Program-made: the position numbers and the translations under genes
NCBI GenBank assembly: GCA_013396635.1
Contig: WBMW01005527.1
Coordinates: 3,238,269-3,302,268 of the forward strand
Length of the DNA stretch: 64,000 bases
Reading direction: 5' to 3'
Source: Penelope pileata
Taxonomy: Eukaryota > Chordata > Aves > Galliformes > Cracidae
Notes under the pieces: model-generated
What the model was told of the DNA's origin: nothing
What the model saw: only the letters and a program-made list of their open reading frames with translations
The model's database searches: none
Shown: piece after piece, positions 24,726-37,400 of the stretch
How positions within the stretch are numbered: position 1 is the stretch's first letter
How the letters are laid out: each line of letters opens with the position of its first letter

Positions 24726-24731
24726 AATAAA
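24726..24731 (+). terminator. SPDL1: SPDL1 distal poly(A) signal
   Basis: AATAAA with TGTGCTGTGTCTT about 20 bases downstream, a good GU-rich downstream element. It is the best candidate for the main 3' end. Confidence 0.6.
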
Positions 24732-24752
24732 AGTTAATAAATTGTGATGCAT

Positions 24753-26388
24753 GTGCTGTGTCTTATTCTTAGGAGATAAATCTTAACTTCCTGCAACTTT
24801 CTGATATTTCATGCGCAATTATAGGAGAACATGTAAGCTAGTTCCATGGAGTTCCAGTGTTTGTTTGGAAAATAAGATTACTCCATCTGACACTGCTGTA
24901 GTTCAGGCTCCTCTCATGAATGGCTTGGCCACTTTCCAGGTGAAAGGTCTGGTAGTTAGGATGAAAACACTGCCAAACTTTTTTCATTTCAAATCGATTA
25001 TGAAGATCTCCTGGGAGAATCTTACAAGCCAGTGGTTTTGACGGTGTGATCCACTCTGCTAACTTCTGTCTGTACTTCCAAACCCAAGACTCCAAACGTG
25101 CTGCCTTCGCTTGGTGAGTGCAGGTTTTTTTGGTTGTTTTTTTTTTTTCCAGAAATTTGGTGATTATGACAGTCTCTTGCATAGAATTTTGTGGGTAACC
25201 ACTGCAAAAATTGCTAAATATACGTGCCTTTATGGAATCTGTTGGGTGTATTCATCTAAGACAGCCGTCTGGCTTTAGTGGCCAGCAGTGACTGGCATGA
25301 GTCAAAGCACTAACTTTTTTTTTTTGGATTTGAAAGTTATTCTTATCTTCTCTACTAATAGTGAACTGTAATGTTTTGGGTGGCAACAGAAATGACGAAA
25401 GATGTGATAAATTAAACTTCAGCCATGTGGAGTAGCTTTCTGATCCAGTATGACCTCATCAGTCCGTTTATGCAACAACAACCTTGGAGGCTGTTACTGT
25501 GCTTGTTCAACAAAATAATCATAAATGAATATGAAACAGAATCTAATTGGATAAATTTTTCAAACTGAGAAACTTGCCGGTTCTTTCAGTCTTACCTACA
25601 ATGTCTGTGTAAACCGAGAATTTTACTTCTTGCTGATATTTACTGTATTCCATGATTTTACAGCAGATTAGCAGATATCCATTAAATAGTTTTTTCTTCT
25701 TGACATCGACAGCACGTGTGAATGCTGCGTGGAAGAAATCATGCTTTCATAGTACTAAATGTTAGAAGGAAACATTTTCTTTCCACACACGGTGAAACAG
25801 TTGATTTTGTTTACTGTTACTATACCTGGGGATGCTATTAACATGAAGTAAGTGAAGTCCTGGTAGTTCTAATTAGAGGAAAACCTTAATTAAATACTGG
25901 ATGCATGTGCCTTAAGTGGGAGTGTTGAACTGTAGCTCTTCTGTGGGGGCAGTTAATTTCATGTTGAGCTACTTGGTATGTGACAACTGAGCTCATATTC
26001 TGAAGTAACTAATTAGTGTCACAAATAAAACAATGGTATTATTTCAACAAATGACTCAAACTGCTTAGGATCATCTAGTTGCCCCCCAAAACCTAGTGCT
26101 TTACTTGCACTGCTGTGATTTATTTTGAGCTTGTGGTCTTTGTCTCACGTTGTAAATGCATGCTTCCCATTCTCTTGAATTAGAACGAGCAGGTGGGAGA
26201 GGGCGTCTGGAGCTGAGGCTGTTGTTGCCACACCATGCTTCTGGTATTGTCTTAAGTGCACGGAAATACTTGGAGCATTTTCTTTTTTCTTATTTTGTTG
26301 CATCGCTTGCAGAATCAGATCTCTAAGATGGAAGAGATTCAGGGGATCAAAGAAGAATTTCTCGTGGGACCCCAGTCTGGAGATTTCT
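24753..26388. other. Intergenic DNA between SPDL1 and DOCK2, part 1
   Basis: AT-rich sequence with no exon, RNA gene or transposon end that I can recognise. Open frames are short and unsupported. Confidence 0.55.
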
Positions 26389-26606
26389 TGTCCTAGATTC
26401 AGCTGGGACAGAAGATGTTTTTCCTCATAGTCTCCTGGTAGGATGCAATGTTTTGGTTTAGGAGCAGAAGAGTACTGGTAACACACTGACGTTTTTAATT
26501 GTGGCTGGGCAGCGCCCTACAGAGCCAAGGACATCGTAGTTTCTCAGCTCCCTGTCCTACCAGGATAGCTGACCTCCACTGGCCAGAGGGATGTTTGCAT
26601 TTACTT
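26389..26606 (+). mobile_element. LTR fragment, ERVL-like, sense to DOCK2
   Basis: It begins TGTCCTAGATTCAGCTGGGA and shares blocks in the same order with the reverse-strand LTR at 35,152-35,702: CAGCTGGGACAG, CAGAGCCAAGGACA, and AGCTGACCT followed by CTGGCCAGAG. About 40 bases of the other copy are missing here, and the similarity stops near 26,606, so it is the 5' part of an old LTR. The assignment to an avian ERVL-type family is from memory. It lies 1.8 kb before the DOCK2 start codon. Confidence 0.65.
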
Positions 26607-28140
26607 TCAAAACAGAGTAGTCTTGTATTTATTGTGCTAGCTTAAGTGGTGATGGCTTGATAATGAAACATGGTCTGGTCTGCAACTGATGGGTACCTCA
26701 AAATAAAAAATGGAGATCAACTCAACCTACGTGATGAAGCGTGTTTTTAAATGGCTACTAGAGAAGAACATTTCTCCTTAGGACTTGTGTATTACAGGGA
26801 AACATGAAGAAGAGCAACATAGGACATAAGATGCAAGTCATGACCTTTAGGCCAAATGGAGTATGGGAGGGGGGGTGTCCTGCAGTAGGGATTCAGAGCA
26901 GTAGGGAAGGACCTTGTGCGTTAGTAATTTTTAACTCAAAATACACAGTGAAATGAAAAACGAAGTGATTCAGTCTCAAAATTCACTTTCGAGAGAGAAA
27001 ACGTGCAATGGATGTTTGGTGGAGAAGAATAATTCAGTAATCTGTACTTGAAACTGATTGTCCTTAGATGAGGAGTTAATCTAGCCAATGTTAATAAGCA
27101 TGAAATGGAATTTCATTGTTATTTTATGGGAGAAAAATAACTTTCTAAAAAGTAACCAGCTGAATCTTTCTACTGTGCATTGCTAAAGCTTTTTTTTTCC
27201 TTCAGAAATGCATTGTGAATACCTCATGTAACAGGAAAGAAAAAGAAAAAAAAACCCTGGCAGCTGGAGCTTCTCATAACTGCTGGTTAAAACTGAGAAC
27301 TGGCACGTCACGTGTTATCAAAGAATATCCTGACAGATCCAGCACAGCACCGCTAAAGCTGTTCAGATGAACAGTTACTGCCAAGCGGGCGTCGTGTCCA
27401 GGGGACAGGATTGTCGTGTGGGCTTGCTGCACCAAGCAGGAGATGAAATAAAGAACATATCTCGATGTATTTTCTGGTTTCTGAATGTTTTAAACCACAA
27501 GAACATGAATGAAGATCACGTATTTGTCTTTGATCCTGTGTGCTGTCCTTAATCCTAACTGAACTTTTCCTGATCTTTACGTGCTCACATTGTCATTAAG
27601 TTACCTTACCCAGCACTCCGTGTGAAAGTAGAGGCTGGAAATTGGTATTGAACTTGTTCTCCAAGTCTCGTTTAGATAATGAGTCCTTAAAGTGCTGCTT
27701 TGTTTACAGAATGAAGAGAAACTCTCTTGCTTTTCTCTCCAAATGTAAAATGAGAAATAGAAAGGAATGGGTGGAGTTCGAAATGTGGCTTTGTCTTCAC
27801 CTCATTTCTCATATGAGAGCGTGTCTGTTACAGAAAAAAAATCCCCTTTCTGGGACAGGTTAAAGTAAAGTTCTTAAGATGTCTTGTGGAGTCAAATGGT
27901 TTAAAATCTGTTTCTGCTTTAGTTAAGGATGAGGCACGAGGGCTCCTTGACATTTCAAAAGGGAACTGTTCGGTACGTGGGGGCTGTGATGGCGGCTGGG
28001 CCCTGCACACAGCAGCCCTCCTCTGACGTGCGAGTTGAGGGGTCGTGCAGGAGAGCAGTGTGGTGGTTTTGCTGCTTTTCACATGCTTCTGTGCTGCTGC
28101 CAGTGCCGAGCAGCAGCAACACCCAGTTTGGGTTTCCCCT
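26607..28140. other. Intergenic DNA before DOCK2, part 2
   Basis: No gene recognised. GC content rises from about 27,950 toward the DOCK2 promoter. An A-rich run sits at 27,238-27,254. Confidence 0.5.
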
Positions 28141-28386
28141 CCCCCATGACACTTGGTACAATATCTCAAGTTGAGAAAAGAGGAAGGAAGCTCAAGCAGC
28201 AAATCTCGCAGAACCCCCGCAGCTGCCTCAGTCAGCTTCAGTCTCCTCCTGGCCACCAGTAACAGCAGCTGGGAATCAGATTTGCTTCCAGCTCCTTTTT
28301 TGGTTGCCCACCTTGAAGCTTGCATCACCTAAATCTCGGTTTGCTTGGTGGTGGGCGTCCTGCGGGGCCTCGCAGACCGATGTACG
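28141..28386 (+). promoter_or_regulatory. DOCK2: DOCK2 proximal promoter and 5'UTR
   Basis: The 250 bases before the DOCK2 start codon. They contain a purine-rich GAAAAGAGGAAGGAAG block fitting an ETS/PU.1 site, then moderately GC-rich sequence typical of a 5'UTR. No convincing TATA box is seen. The transcription start is not defined. Confidence 0.5.
28176..28186 (+). promoter_or_regulatory. PU.1/ETS-like site
   Basis: AAAAGAGGAAG is close to the extended PU.1 consensus, 200 bases before the DOCK2 start codon. DOCK2 is expressed in haematopoietic cells, where PU.1 is a key regulator. Confidence 0.4.
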
Positions 28387-28426
28387 ATGGCGACGTGGCG
28401 CAAGACAGAGAAGAAGAGTGGCGTGG
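28387..28426 (+). CDS. DOCK2: DOCK2 coding exon 1
   Basis: Encodes MATWRKTEKKSGV plus one base. Human begins MAPWRKADKERHGV, so this is one residue shorter. The start has a strong context (A at -3, G at +4), and the donor GTATGT follows at 28,427. Joining to 37,863 gives GV-AIYNF exactly as in human. Another ATG lies seven bases upstream, out of frame and in a weak context. Confidence 0.92.
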
Positions 28427-31400
28427 GTATGTAACTCAGTGAGCTGCCTTGTGAATTTTGTCCTCATAACTCTTGAACAGGATGTGGGCAGGTGTTTTCT
28501 CTTGTGTGATAACACCCTCCGCTTTACTGTTGTAGCTTAATTAAAGTGATTGGTTTCATAACAAATTTTAGTTTTTCAAAGAGAATGATAAGTATGTGAC
28601 TGCCAGTTTGGGAGATGTGCTGCTTCCAGCCCCCCGCGCTCCCACTCCTCTCAGATTTTGAGCTCCCGCAGTAACGCGGCTTTGCCCACCGCTGCGTTGT
28701 AGGAACGCGTTGCCTAAGCAGCGTGTTGCTTAACAAGCAGCAGCTCGAAGTCAGAGTGAGCAGATGTTGGGGAAAGGGAATCCCCCAGGTTCTTCTGAGA
28801 GACCGAGGCTGCTGCTTGAGGTTAGCATTACTGAAAAACCTGCATGGGAGTTGAAGTAGCTAATTCCTTTTTGGAAGGAACGTCACCTTCCAACATCACT
28901 TCCTTATGCAAATTAACATTATTAATTTTAAAGTTTTCAACTGAATTGCAGTTGAAATCAAAAGGCCTTAAAATTAGGAATTAGTGCTGAAGCACTTGAA
29001 AGCAATGCCCTGCTGCAGTGAACTGTAGGTTCCCGTACAGAACAGAGCTGAATTTATGCTTCTGAGAGTGTAATTCACATACTGGGGCACGGTTACTGGC
29101 CTGGAATCCCCAAAGTATCCTAAATTATTTTGAGGATGTAATATTTTGATATGCATTAAAAACAGGAAAAAAACCAACGGCCAGCTGGCTTCATGAAATA
29201 AAATGAATCAGGGAATTAATAAGAGGAAAAGGACGTCTTCCTGTTCAACCACCATGGGCAGCAGTGGCAGAGTTGTGAAATGGAAGTAGCTGCTTCTGGT
29301 GGCAGTTTGTGTTACAAAATGAAGCGTGTGAAGATTTTCTGTATCAGTTTTACAATTAGTGTTACGTGCTTCATTTAAGACATATTTTTTGTCCTGAAAG
29401 CTCCTGACCTGCAGGACTGTGACTGGCTCTGTGGGATGTGGTGTCTGTGTCTGGGCACTAGTCATGGACGGCATCCTGTGTGTGGAGCCAAGTGCTGGAT
29501 ACTAATGTAACTCTTCCCAGGAATAATGCAAAGCAAGCTTCATTTGTGGAGGCTTAGTACAAGGAGCCTTTTGTGTTGGGAGTTCTACATAATTGCAGAA
29601 AAGTCTTGCTCTTCTTTTTAACCCACCAGGAGACCACTGTGTTATCTGGCGATGCGCAGTGTGATTCAGGCTAGGCAATGTTTCATACCCCTCCAGTGCA
29701 CCAGGCTGCCCGATGCACGTGCCCTGAGCAGGTCTGCAGTTGTGATGTCTGTCGTTTGCTCACCGGTCAGCCACCTGTGCTAATTGTACAGTGGAATTTT
29801 GGCGTGTTGTCACTTCATAGCCATTGTGGCTGCTGAGTGTGTAAAAAGCTGGCGTGGTCGAGTAGTCTGCGTGGTATCTGAAAGCTGCAGTAAACAACAC
29901 AAAAACCATTCTTGAGATACTTTCTTTCATAATGTAATTACTTCATAAATTAATGATAATCCAATGGTGTTCAATCAATATGCGTTGTCAGCTGTCGTGA
30001 AAACAAACAATTCACGGTTTTGTTTAGAATACAGTGTTCAGAACATGCAGCTTTGCACAGCAGCCATCCACCTCTAAGACTGATCCAAAACAGCGAGACG
30101 AGCTAGAATGACTTGGCGTCAACGTTAATTTTAGTACATAAGGGATCAAATAATACCCAGCATCTCATGGCAGTGTCATACTGTTATTTCAGCTGCAATA
30201 GAGCTGACACCGGGGAATTCTTACAGACTCGACAGGGCCAGTTGATCTGGCTGTGGGACTCTTGCTGCCCTCAGGAGCTGTCAGCTCTGACCATGGCACT
30301 CCCGTTTTACAGCGTGCGCTGCGTGCAGCTCCTGGGACAGCAGCAGGGCAACCACAGCCACGTGCAGGTGCCATTTTCTGAGATGCGGCCTGCTAGAAGT
30401 AGTGCTGCTATTCTTTCTCCCGCCCATCTCCCTGAGAACTGTTGTCTCCTCAGATCTGGTTCTTTAGGTCTACAGCAGAGCCTGGCAATCATGACAATGG
30501 TTTATCATTGCAAAAAGTCTTGTTCAGCTGCCTGTGAGCTAAAGGCACATTCGTATCACTCGTGAGTCCACTGAATAGTGCAGATGCTGCAGTGCTGTGC
30601 CGTGTGGGTGAGGGGGCTCGGGACGTGGGGGATCTTCAAGTGCCCACACTGAAGCGCAACCTGTGGGCAAGGGCTCGGAACGGGGAAGGCTGACTTGCTC
30701 TCATACGAGCGCCTAGGCCATCAGTGGTAGTTTAATGTCAAAAAGAGCGAGGATGAGGGCAAAGTAAAGATGTTCTTTTTTTTTTTAATTTGCAAATTTA
30801 TTTCCTGCTGCAAATTTAGAAGTCTGTTGGCATTTGAACTACTGTTGAGTTTAGTTCAAAGAAGCAACCAGCTACCGTTTGTCCAGAAAATCAGCAGCGT
30901 GCATGGACAACGACAAGGGATTGAGTAGCACACAAAATGGGAAATGGTGCAGGGGATTATCTGTACTTCTAAGGAACTACATTTGTGTTCAAAACCAGAC
31001 AACAGATTTATAGCTTTGATAAGTTTTATCTAAGTAAAGGAAATGATGCATCCAGTTTGTGGAGGAGCAGCCTGGCTTACGCTTTGTGCTATGATAATTC
31101 TCAGAGATGGCACCTTTTCCTCTGCATGCACTGATGGGGGGGAGGGGGGGTAAACCTGGTTAGCTGCAGAGTGACTTGCTTCAGAGAAAAGGTTCTATCG
31201 GTGTGAGCTAGGCTGTTATGGGCCAGATGAGAAACAAGCCTACTGTGTAAAAAAGAAGTCATCAAGTTTTGTATCTGTGGGGTCTTAGTGCAAATTTGAG
31301 TCTGTAACGTTTGTTGCTGATATCAGAACTGAATCCACGACATGAAAGATTTCAGAGCTGGAAAATAGCAGTTGCTGCTTAAGGTTGAGGTTGCATGCAC

Positions 31401-34400
31401 TTTGAACATATGTTTCCTCTACTGTGTTTACCACAGCAATAACTGATCACTGCAGTGCTCTCCTGAACATTTAAGATGTCTCCTCCATGCATATTGAGCC
31501 GCTTCTTGAAGAAGCGCGAGTGTGGTTGTGCTTTCCGACAGGAAGTCCAAAAGGAGATCTTGTGATTAAAGCTATGGAGTACGTTGCTGGGGAGAGCCAG
31601 TGCTGCAGCCGCAGTGGTACCTCCACGACCCCGTGCTTGCTGCCCCGTTCCAAGGGCACAAGCACCTACGTGACTTGGATGTACGAGAGAATCTGTGCAA
31701 GCTGTGCCTTCGTGCATGGCAGCAGTGCTATCGTGTCACTGTTTCTTGCCCCAAAGTCTGTTTCCTGGGTTATGGAAGGTTTTTCTGTTAAAAACCATTT
31801 AAAGAGCCGTATGTCAAAAACATTTATAATATCCACGTGTGAAGCTTGTACTGTTACAAAGCAGAATAGGGAAAATGAGAACAACAGTCAGATGGACTTT
31901 CCAATAGCAGTAAAATATCAGTTAAGTGCATGTAATCTTTTCTTGTAGGTCTTATTCACAATTTCTGCTGTTACACAACTGTAGTTAGTAGATAACTACA
32001 AATTCAAGGAAGGTCAGCAAGACTGAAAGAAAAGTGGCAGCTTAGATACAGGACTTCCTTTTCTTAGCAGTGCTAGCTGTTGGCTCGCAGCCTATTTTGT
32101 TTTCCTTAATTTACATTGGATACTAAATGTATTTGTTCTTTTATTTCGTAACTAGATGAGAATAACAGGAGAATCTTTGTCTCAGAACAGATGTTAAAAC
32201 CTACTGAACAACACAACAAGGAAAAATTGATCAGGGAAATAGTCACACTGAGGATTTAGTTACAGGCTTTTTCTGGAAGGATGTTGGAAGAAGTTCTTAA
32301 AATTAAATAACTTTATGCTTTCACAAAATAGAGGGAAAATAGTTTAACAACTTGCCAATAAGAAACTGAAGGAGAGTTGAATGTGGGGTAAGGATAACTG
32401 CAGTCACAAAGAAGGTGCTTTTAAATTTAACGTCTGTGTTGTCAGCGTACCTCTTTTGTCTCCGTGAAATCAAGGAACGTGGGCAAACCGAGTCCACCGA
32501 GACGAAGTGCGAGTCAGTTGGCGAGGTTCTCCAGTTACAAAGACGAAGCTTGTTGATCACTTTGGACTATTTTGTTTTCTATGTTTTCAGAAATTTTTGT
32601 TTTCAAGTCTTTGAATGATTCTGATGCTGAACTTGTTCCTTTTATTAACGGTGTCCCTAGCAGTTTCCAGTTCAGTGCCCACTCGAGTTTCAGCTTGCGG
32701 CCGTTTGGCCCTGCCTGCTTTGGCACCAGCAGCGGCACGCCGAGTCCGTTCGGGAGATCCCCCAGCCCTAGCTGGGATCCCTGGTTAGGTGCCCACCTGC
32801 TGTTCCAGCGAATTCAGCATGCTCCAGGGAGCTGACCGCAGCCCTCCTCTCTCACAGCAGCCATAGAAGCAGTGCGCGTTTCCGCTGGGGATGCAGTGAG
32901 AAGGATGCTTCACGTGTAAAACCAGAAATCTAGTTTCCAAGTGAATATCGGCTATCTAGGTTTTGTTTTGTTGTTTGACAATAACGTCCTAGTAATGTGC
33001 TAGGTAAGTTTTTGAAATCTGTGGGAAACCTAAATCGATTCTACTGTAGGGAGGCAGAGCTCTGTTCAGGGCAGGTTGCCTGCCCCCTGAAATGCAGACC
33101 CTGCACAAACAGACTGTTCCAGCTGCTTGGGAAACTGCAATCTAGTGAAGTACAGCCACTGTAAGATGTGACCTGAGGCAGGATGACATGTAAGCTGAGA
33201 AGGGAATCTCTTTGTGAGTGATCTATCAAGAAAATGATAGAGATGGTAAAATACTTCATTCTTCATAAAGACTCCTTACCAAAATAAGCGTGCTAGTATT
33301 TTCTATGGAAAGGTGAATAGTCAGAAACTATCTTCCTGTGACTAGGTATATTAGAAATTACTGGTTCTTACAATTCATACTGAATTTGTAATGCTTAGAG
33401 AGAAAATAAGTAGCTCAAGTCAGCTAAAACATTCATCTGGCTACAAAATGTGTGAAGAAATGTCTTCACACAGCGTCTGTGGGAACTGAAGATTTATTTT
33501 GCAATAGCTCATTTGTAATAGCTCGTAAACCAATCTGGCCTCTAACCAAACCTTGAGGTTTGTTATGCATCTTGGACCTGTGAAATCTTCATTAGAGCTT
33601 CATGCACACTGCATTCATCTTAGCACGCTTGCTCTGTGTGAACTAAAGGACAATGCTTTGCTCAGGATGCCAGAACACAAAGTTTCTTTCTGGAACTCAG
33701 GTATGTTAGGACTGCATAATATTTTTCTACAAGGTTTGTCAGCGTCCTTGCTGAGTAATTTCACACTGGTTTTTATGGGGAAAAAAAATGGTAGCTGAAC
33801 ACGAGGAATTGATCTGTCAGGAGAGAAGGTGATACTTTCACATTACTACTCGTAAAAGTAGAGCTGTAATATTTCAAAATTAAAATGGAACAGGATGGCT
33901 GAGGCTGTTCACCAGAACTGTTTGAATATGCAGGGGTGCTCCATGAGTTATTACACAGACATTCCCGCTAATTCCTCTACTGCAGTAAAGTGAAGTGAAG
34001 AGCTGATTCTGCAAAGCTGCACCTGAGAAATTATTTTCAAATTCTGTTTAAATGGAAGGGTGAAAAGTAGTCAAGAAAATCAACCAAAAGGGCTGTTAGT
34101 GAAAAGTGGGTCTCAAAAATGAAGCATTTTAAGGAGCAGGGCAAGGAGTTCGTGTGAAGGAAAATAAGCAGGAAGGACAGGTGGGGAGATTGGGTTAATA
34201 AATGGCTTCAGTGCTGCAGGCTGGTGGAATTCTCCTTGCTCACTGTTCCTGCCTTGCATTAGCTTACAGTCTAATTATGTGAATACCAAGAACCTGAGCT
34301 TTTAAAGTGCTTGGCTTGTCATCTTCTACATTGAGAGTACCATCTAATTTAAATAATGTTGACCGTGTCCCTGCCTCAACCAGCAGTTGCTGGAATTTAT

Positions 34401-37400
34401 ATTTAAATAGGAATCCTACTTTGAACAAAAAGCATCTGCTTCATTTACCTTATTTTTTTTGAAAAGTCTATAAATGTCTTGTACAGATTTTCATGCATTT
34501 TATCATTTTATTTAGCCTTCATACTCTTTCTTTTCGTCTCTCTCTCTTTTTTTTTTTTTTGGCTGCTGGGATGGGTGGCAGAATTAGATACGGAAGCTGC
34601 TTTTATTGTCTTTATGGTGCGTATGTATGACAAGAAAGGATGCTCCAGGGGTGTGATGGGAATTGCTTCCATCTTCCAGAGATGACCACTTGTACTTGAG
34701 CAGAGCTAAACTTGGAAAATCTTTCTTATCAGTGCTTTGACCTGCTATTTTCTGGGCTTGCTGTTGTGTTTTAGAATGAATATAGAGGTTTTCAAGCAGG
34801 CCACCTTCTCCTTTTGTGTTTATGACTGGGATGAAGGATGCCAGTGAGTGGAGTGGGATGTTCTTCAGAGTGATTTGAAGAGATCTCAGTTTCTGAGAGC
34901 TTATTTTTAAAAATCCTGTTGTAATTATCCTTATGTAAGTGTTATGTAAATAACATTCAAATCCATACTGGTTTTCTCAATATATACTGTTTTTTAAGAG
35001 CAAAATAAAGCATGAAATATGTTTGTGCACAAATGAGGATCTTAGAAGAGGGTGGAGTGGCTGGTGAACTCTGAAGTGACACAGCACAGGGGAGTCAGGT
35101 TTGGGTAGGAGTGGTATCAGCAGAAGTTAACAGAAGATACACTCACATTCGTGTTGTGGTTGGAGCTGGCAGGCAGCTCAGCACCACATAGTTGTTCACC
35201 AGTTGGCTGGGGGAGAAATTCAGGTTATAAAAAACGAAGGAGAACTCATGGGATGAGATAAAACACTAAGACAGAAAAGGAAGAGGAAAGGAAAATAATA
35301 ATGATAATAGCATACATTTACAAAACGAGTGGTGCACAGTGCAGTTTCTCACCACGCCCTGACTGATGCCCAGCCAGTCCCTGAGCAGTGGTTGCCCCCA
35401 GGCCAGCTCCCCACAGTTTTATTGTTTTTGCATGATGTCATGTGTAATGCAATATCTCTCTGGCCAGCTCAGGTCAGCTGTCCCTGTTCTGTCCCCTCCC
35501 AGCTCCTTGTGCCCCCCAGCCCTTCACTGGCAGGGCGGTGCGAGAAGCTGAAGTGTCCTTGGCTCTGTGCAGCACAGCTCAGCAACAACTAAAACATTGC
35601 TGTGTTATCAACATCGTTTTTTTTTTCCCCAGAGCCAAAACAGAGCATTACAGCAGACACTATGAAGAAAAAGACAACTCTGTCCCAGCTGAAACAAGGA
35701 CAATTTACCCAATTTTCATTAGTAGCTAATAACCATCACATCTGCTAAATTTTTGAGTGAAGCTGTGTGGTGCTGTAGATAGTGCATCTGGATGGAGCTG
35801 TAGTTTGACTGAAGAGTTTTTTGCCACTATGCTGGGGAGATGATTTCTCATCATAAAATATCTGCATGTGTCTATAGTTCAAAAAGTTGTTTATAGTTCA
35901 AAAAGTAACAGGAATTTGTTACGCTCTTCCTACCAAAAGAAAAAAAAATCCAAATACTACAGTAAAATCTCTCTCATTAAGTTTCCACTTACTCATTTAG
36001 AAAAGTCTTAGTTGGTAAAGCCACTTCCGTTGTCAGTTACTGCACTTTTCAATATATTGTCATTAAATGAAGTTATTAACAGAGGGCAAAACCAATCGGC
36101 ACTGTAAATATATGAGTTAGCAATTTGTATCTATATTCTGAGAGAAATGCAACTGGAAATAGAGCAGTACTTGTTTTGAAATATGAAGTGTATTTTAGTC
36201 AACAGTGGCCCTAACCTGCATGGACCTTTCAGGGAGACAGCAACAGCCGCAGCTCCACAACCCACACACATTGATGGAAACAAGCGGGAAAGATCTGTAA
36301 ACGTAATGATATTTTACTCACTGAAGAGGATTGCTTGCCATCTTAACTTAATGAAACCTGTTTCAAGGCAACCAACCTGAACATAGTTACACATTGACTA
36401 CTTAAATTTCATTTTGTGTTAAGTCAGTTTAGCAAGATTCTCTTGAATAAATGGCTTAATCTGTAAAGCAGAGTCTCTTCAAGTTGGCTTATTTTTTTTT
36501 CCTTATGTCTAATAATTCAATCTCTGCTCTATACAACCAGGAGGAGAACTGATTGGAAGGCCTCTTTGTGTTAACAGAACAAACAGTTTTGGTTAAATAA
36601 GGCTCTTAAATTCCTACAAATTTATTGCAGAAATATAATGAAGATAAGGCAAAGCAAACAAGAAACACAATTTATGGAGCATTAAAAAAGTGAAGGGGAC
36701 GAACCGATTTAGCTCTATGTTTCTACCTTGGACATTTACTCAAAAGGCTGATTTGAAGTACAATGTTTAAGTAAAATGTGTAATAATATTAAATGTTAAT
36801 AATATTAAAAAAATATTTTGGCATAGCAAAAGTCAATGTGCTGCTTCAGAAGCCTTGGGCAGTAGGAGAGGGGAGAAAAAATATGCAGGAATATGCTGAA
36901 TGGAAACTGGTATTTCTGGCTGAGTTTTCCTAGTTCCAAGCACTGCATGCTCTCGATGGATGGATTGGGAGGCTGTCATGAGGACAGGAAGAAAACCCTG
37001 CATACTGGCATCTTCATGGCGCAACACAGGTCACTGTGCTGCTCCTAATTGTACAGTTTAATCGTGGGTGTAGGTTTACGTATTTCAAATAGTTTCCCTG
37101 AGTTCAATAACCACTTCTAATCTTTAATGTGATGGCAAAAGTCTATAAACAAGCCCATGAAGAAGACAAATACAGAAGCAAATGCTTAACAAAGCAGCCC
37201 ACATCCTGCAGCTGGAGAATGTCAGACCAGTAGAGAAGCTTATTGTCTTGAATTCTCTCTGACACTTAGCCATTTTGAACCACGTACGGATAAGCTTCTG
37301 AGTAGAAGACTTTTAAAACCTGCTGCTCTTTTCAGATTAAATATAGGAATTAAATACAGAATTAAATATAGAAAAGTAAGAAATTTTCTATTGTTTCCAA

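Larger units (their letters stand above)
24053..24752 (+). other. SPDL1: SPDL1 3' untranslated region
   Basis: Follows the TAA at 24,050-24,052. The region is AT-rich with two AATAAA hexamers. The distal one is followed by GT-rich sequence, so the end of the transcript is probably near 24,750. Confidence 0.65.

Noticed and set aside
32572..32835. An 87-codon frame with a proline/serine-rich end in DOCK2 intron 1
   Set aside because: No homology recognised, no splice or promoter context, and a competing frame on the other strand.
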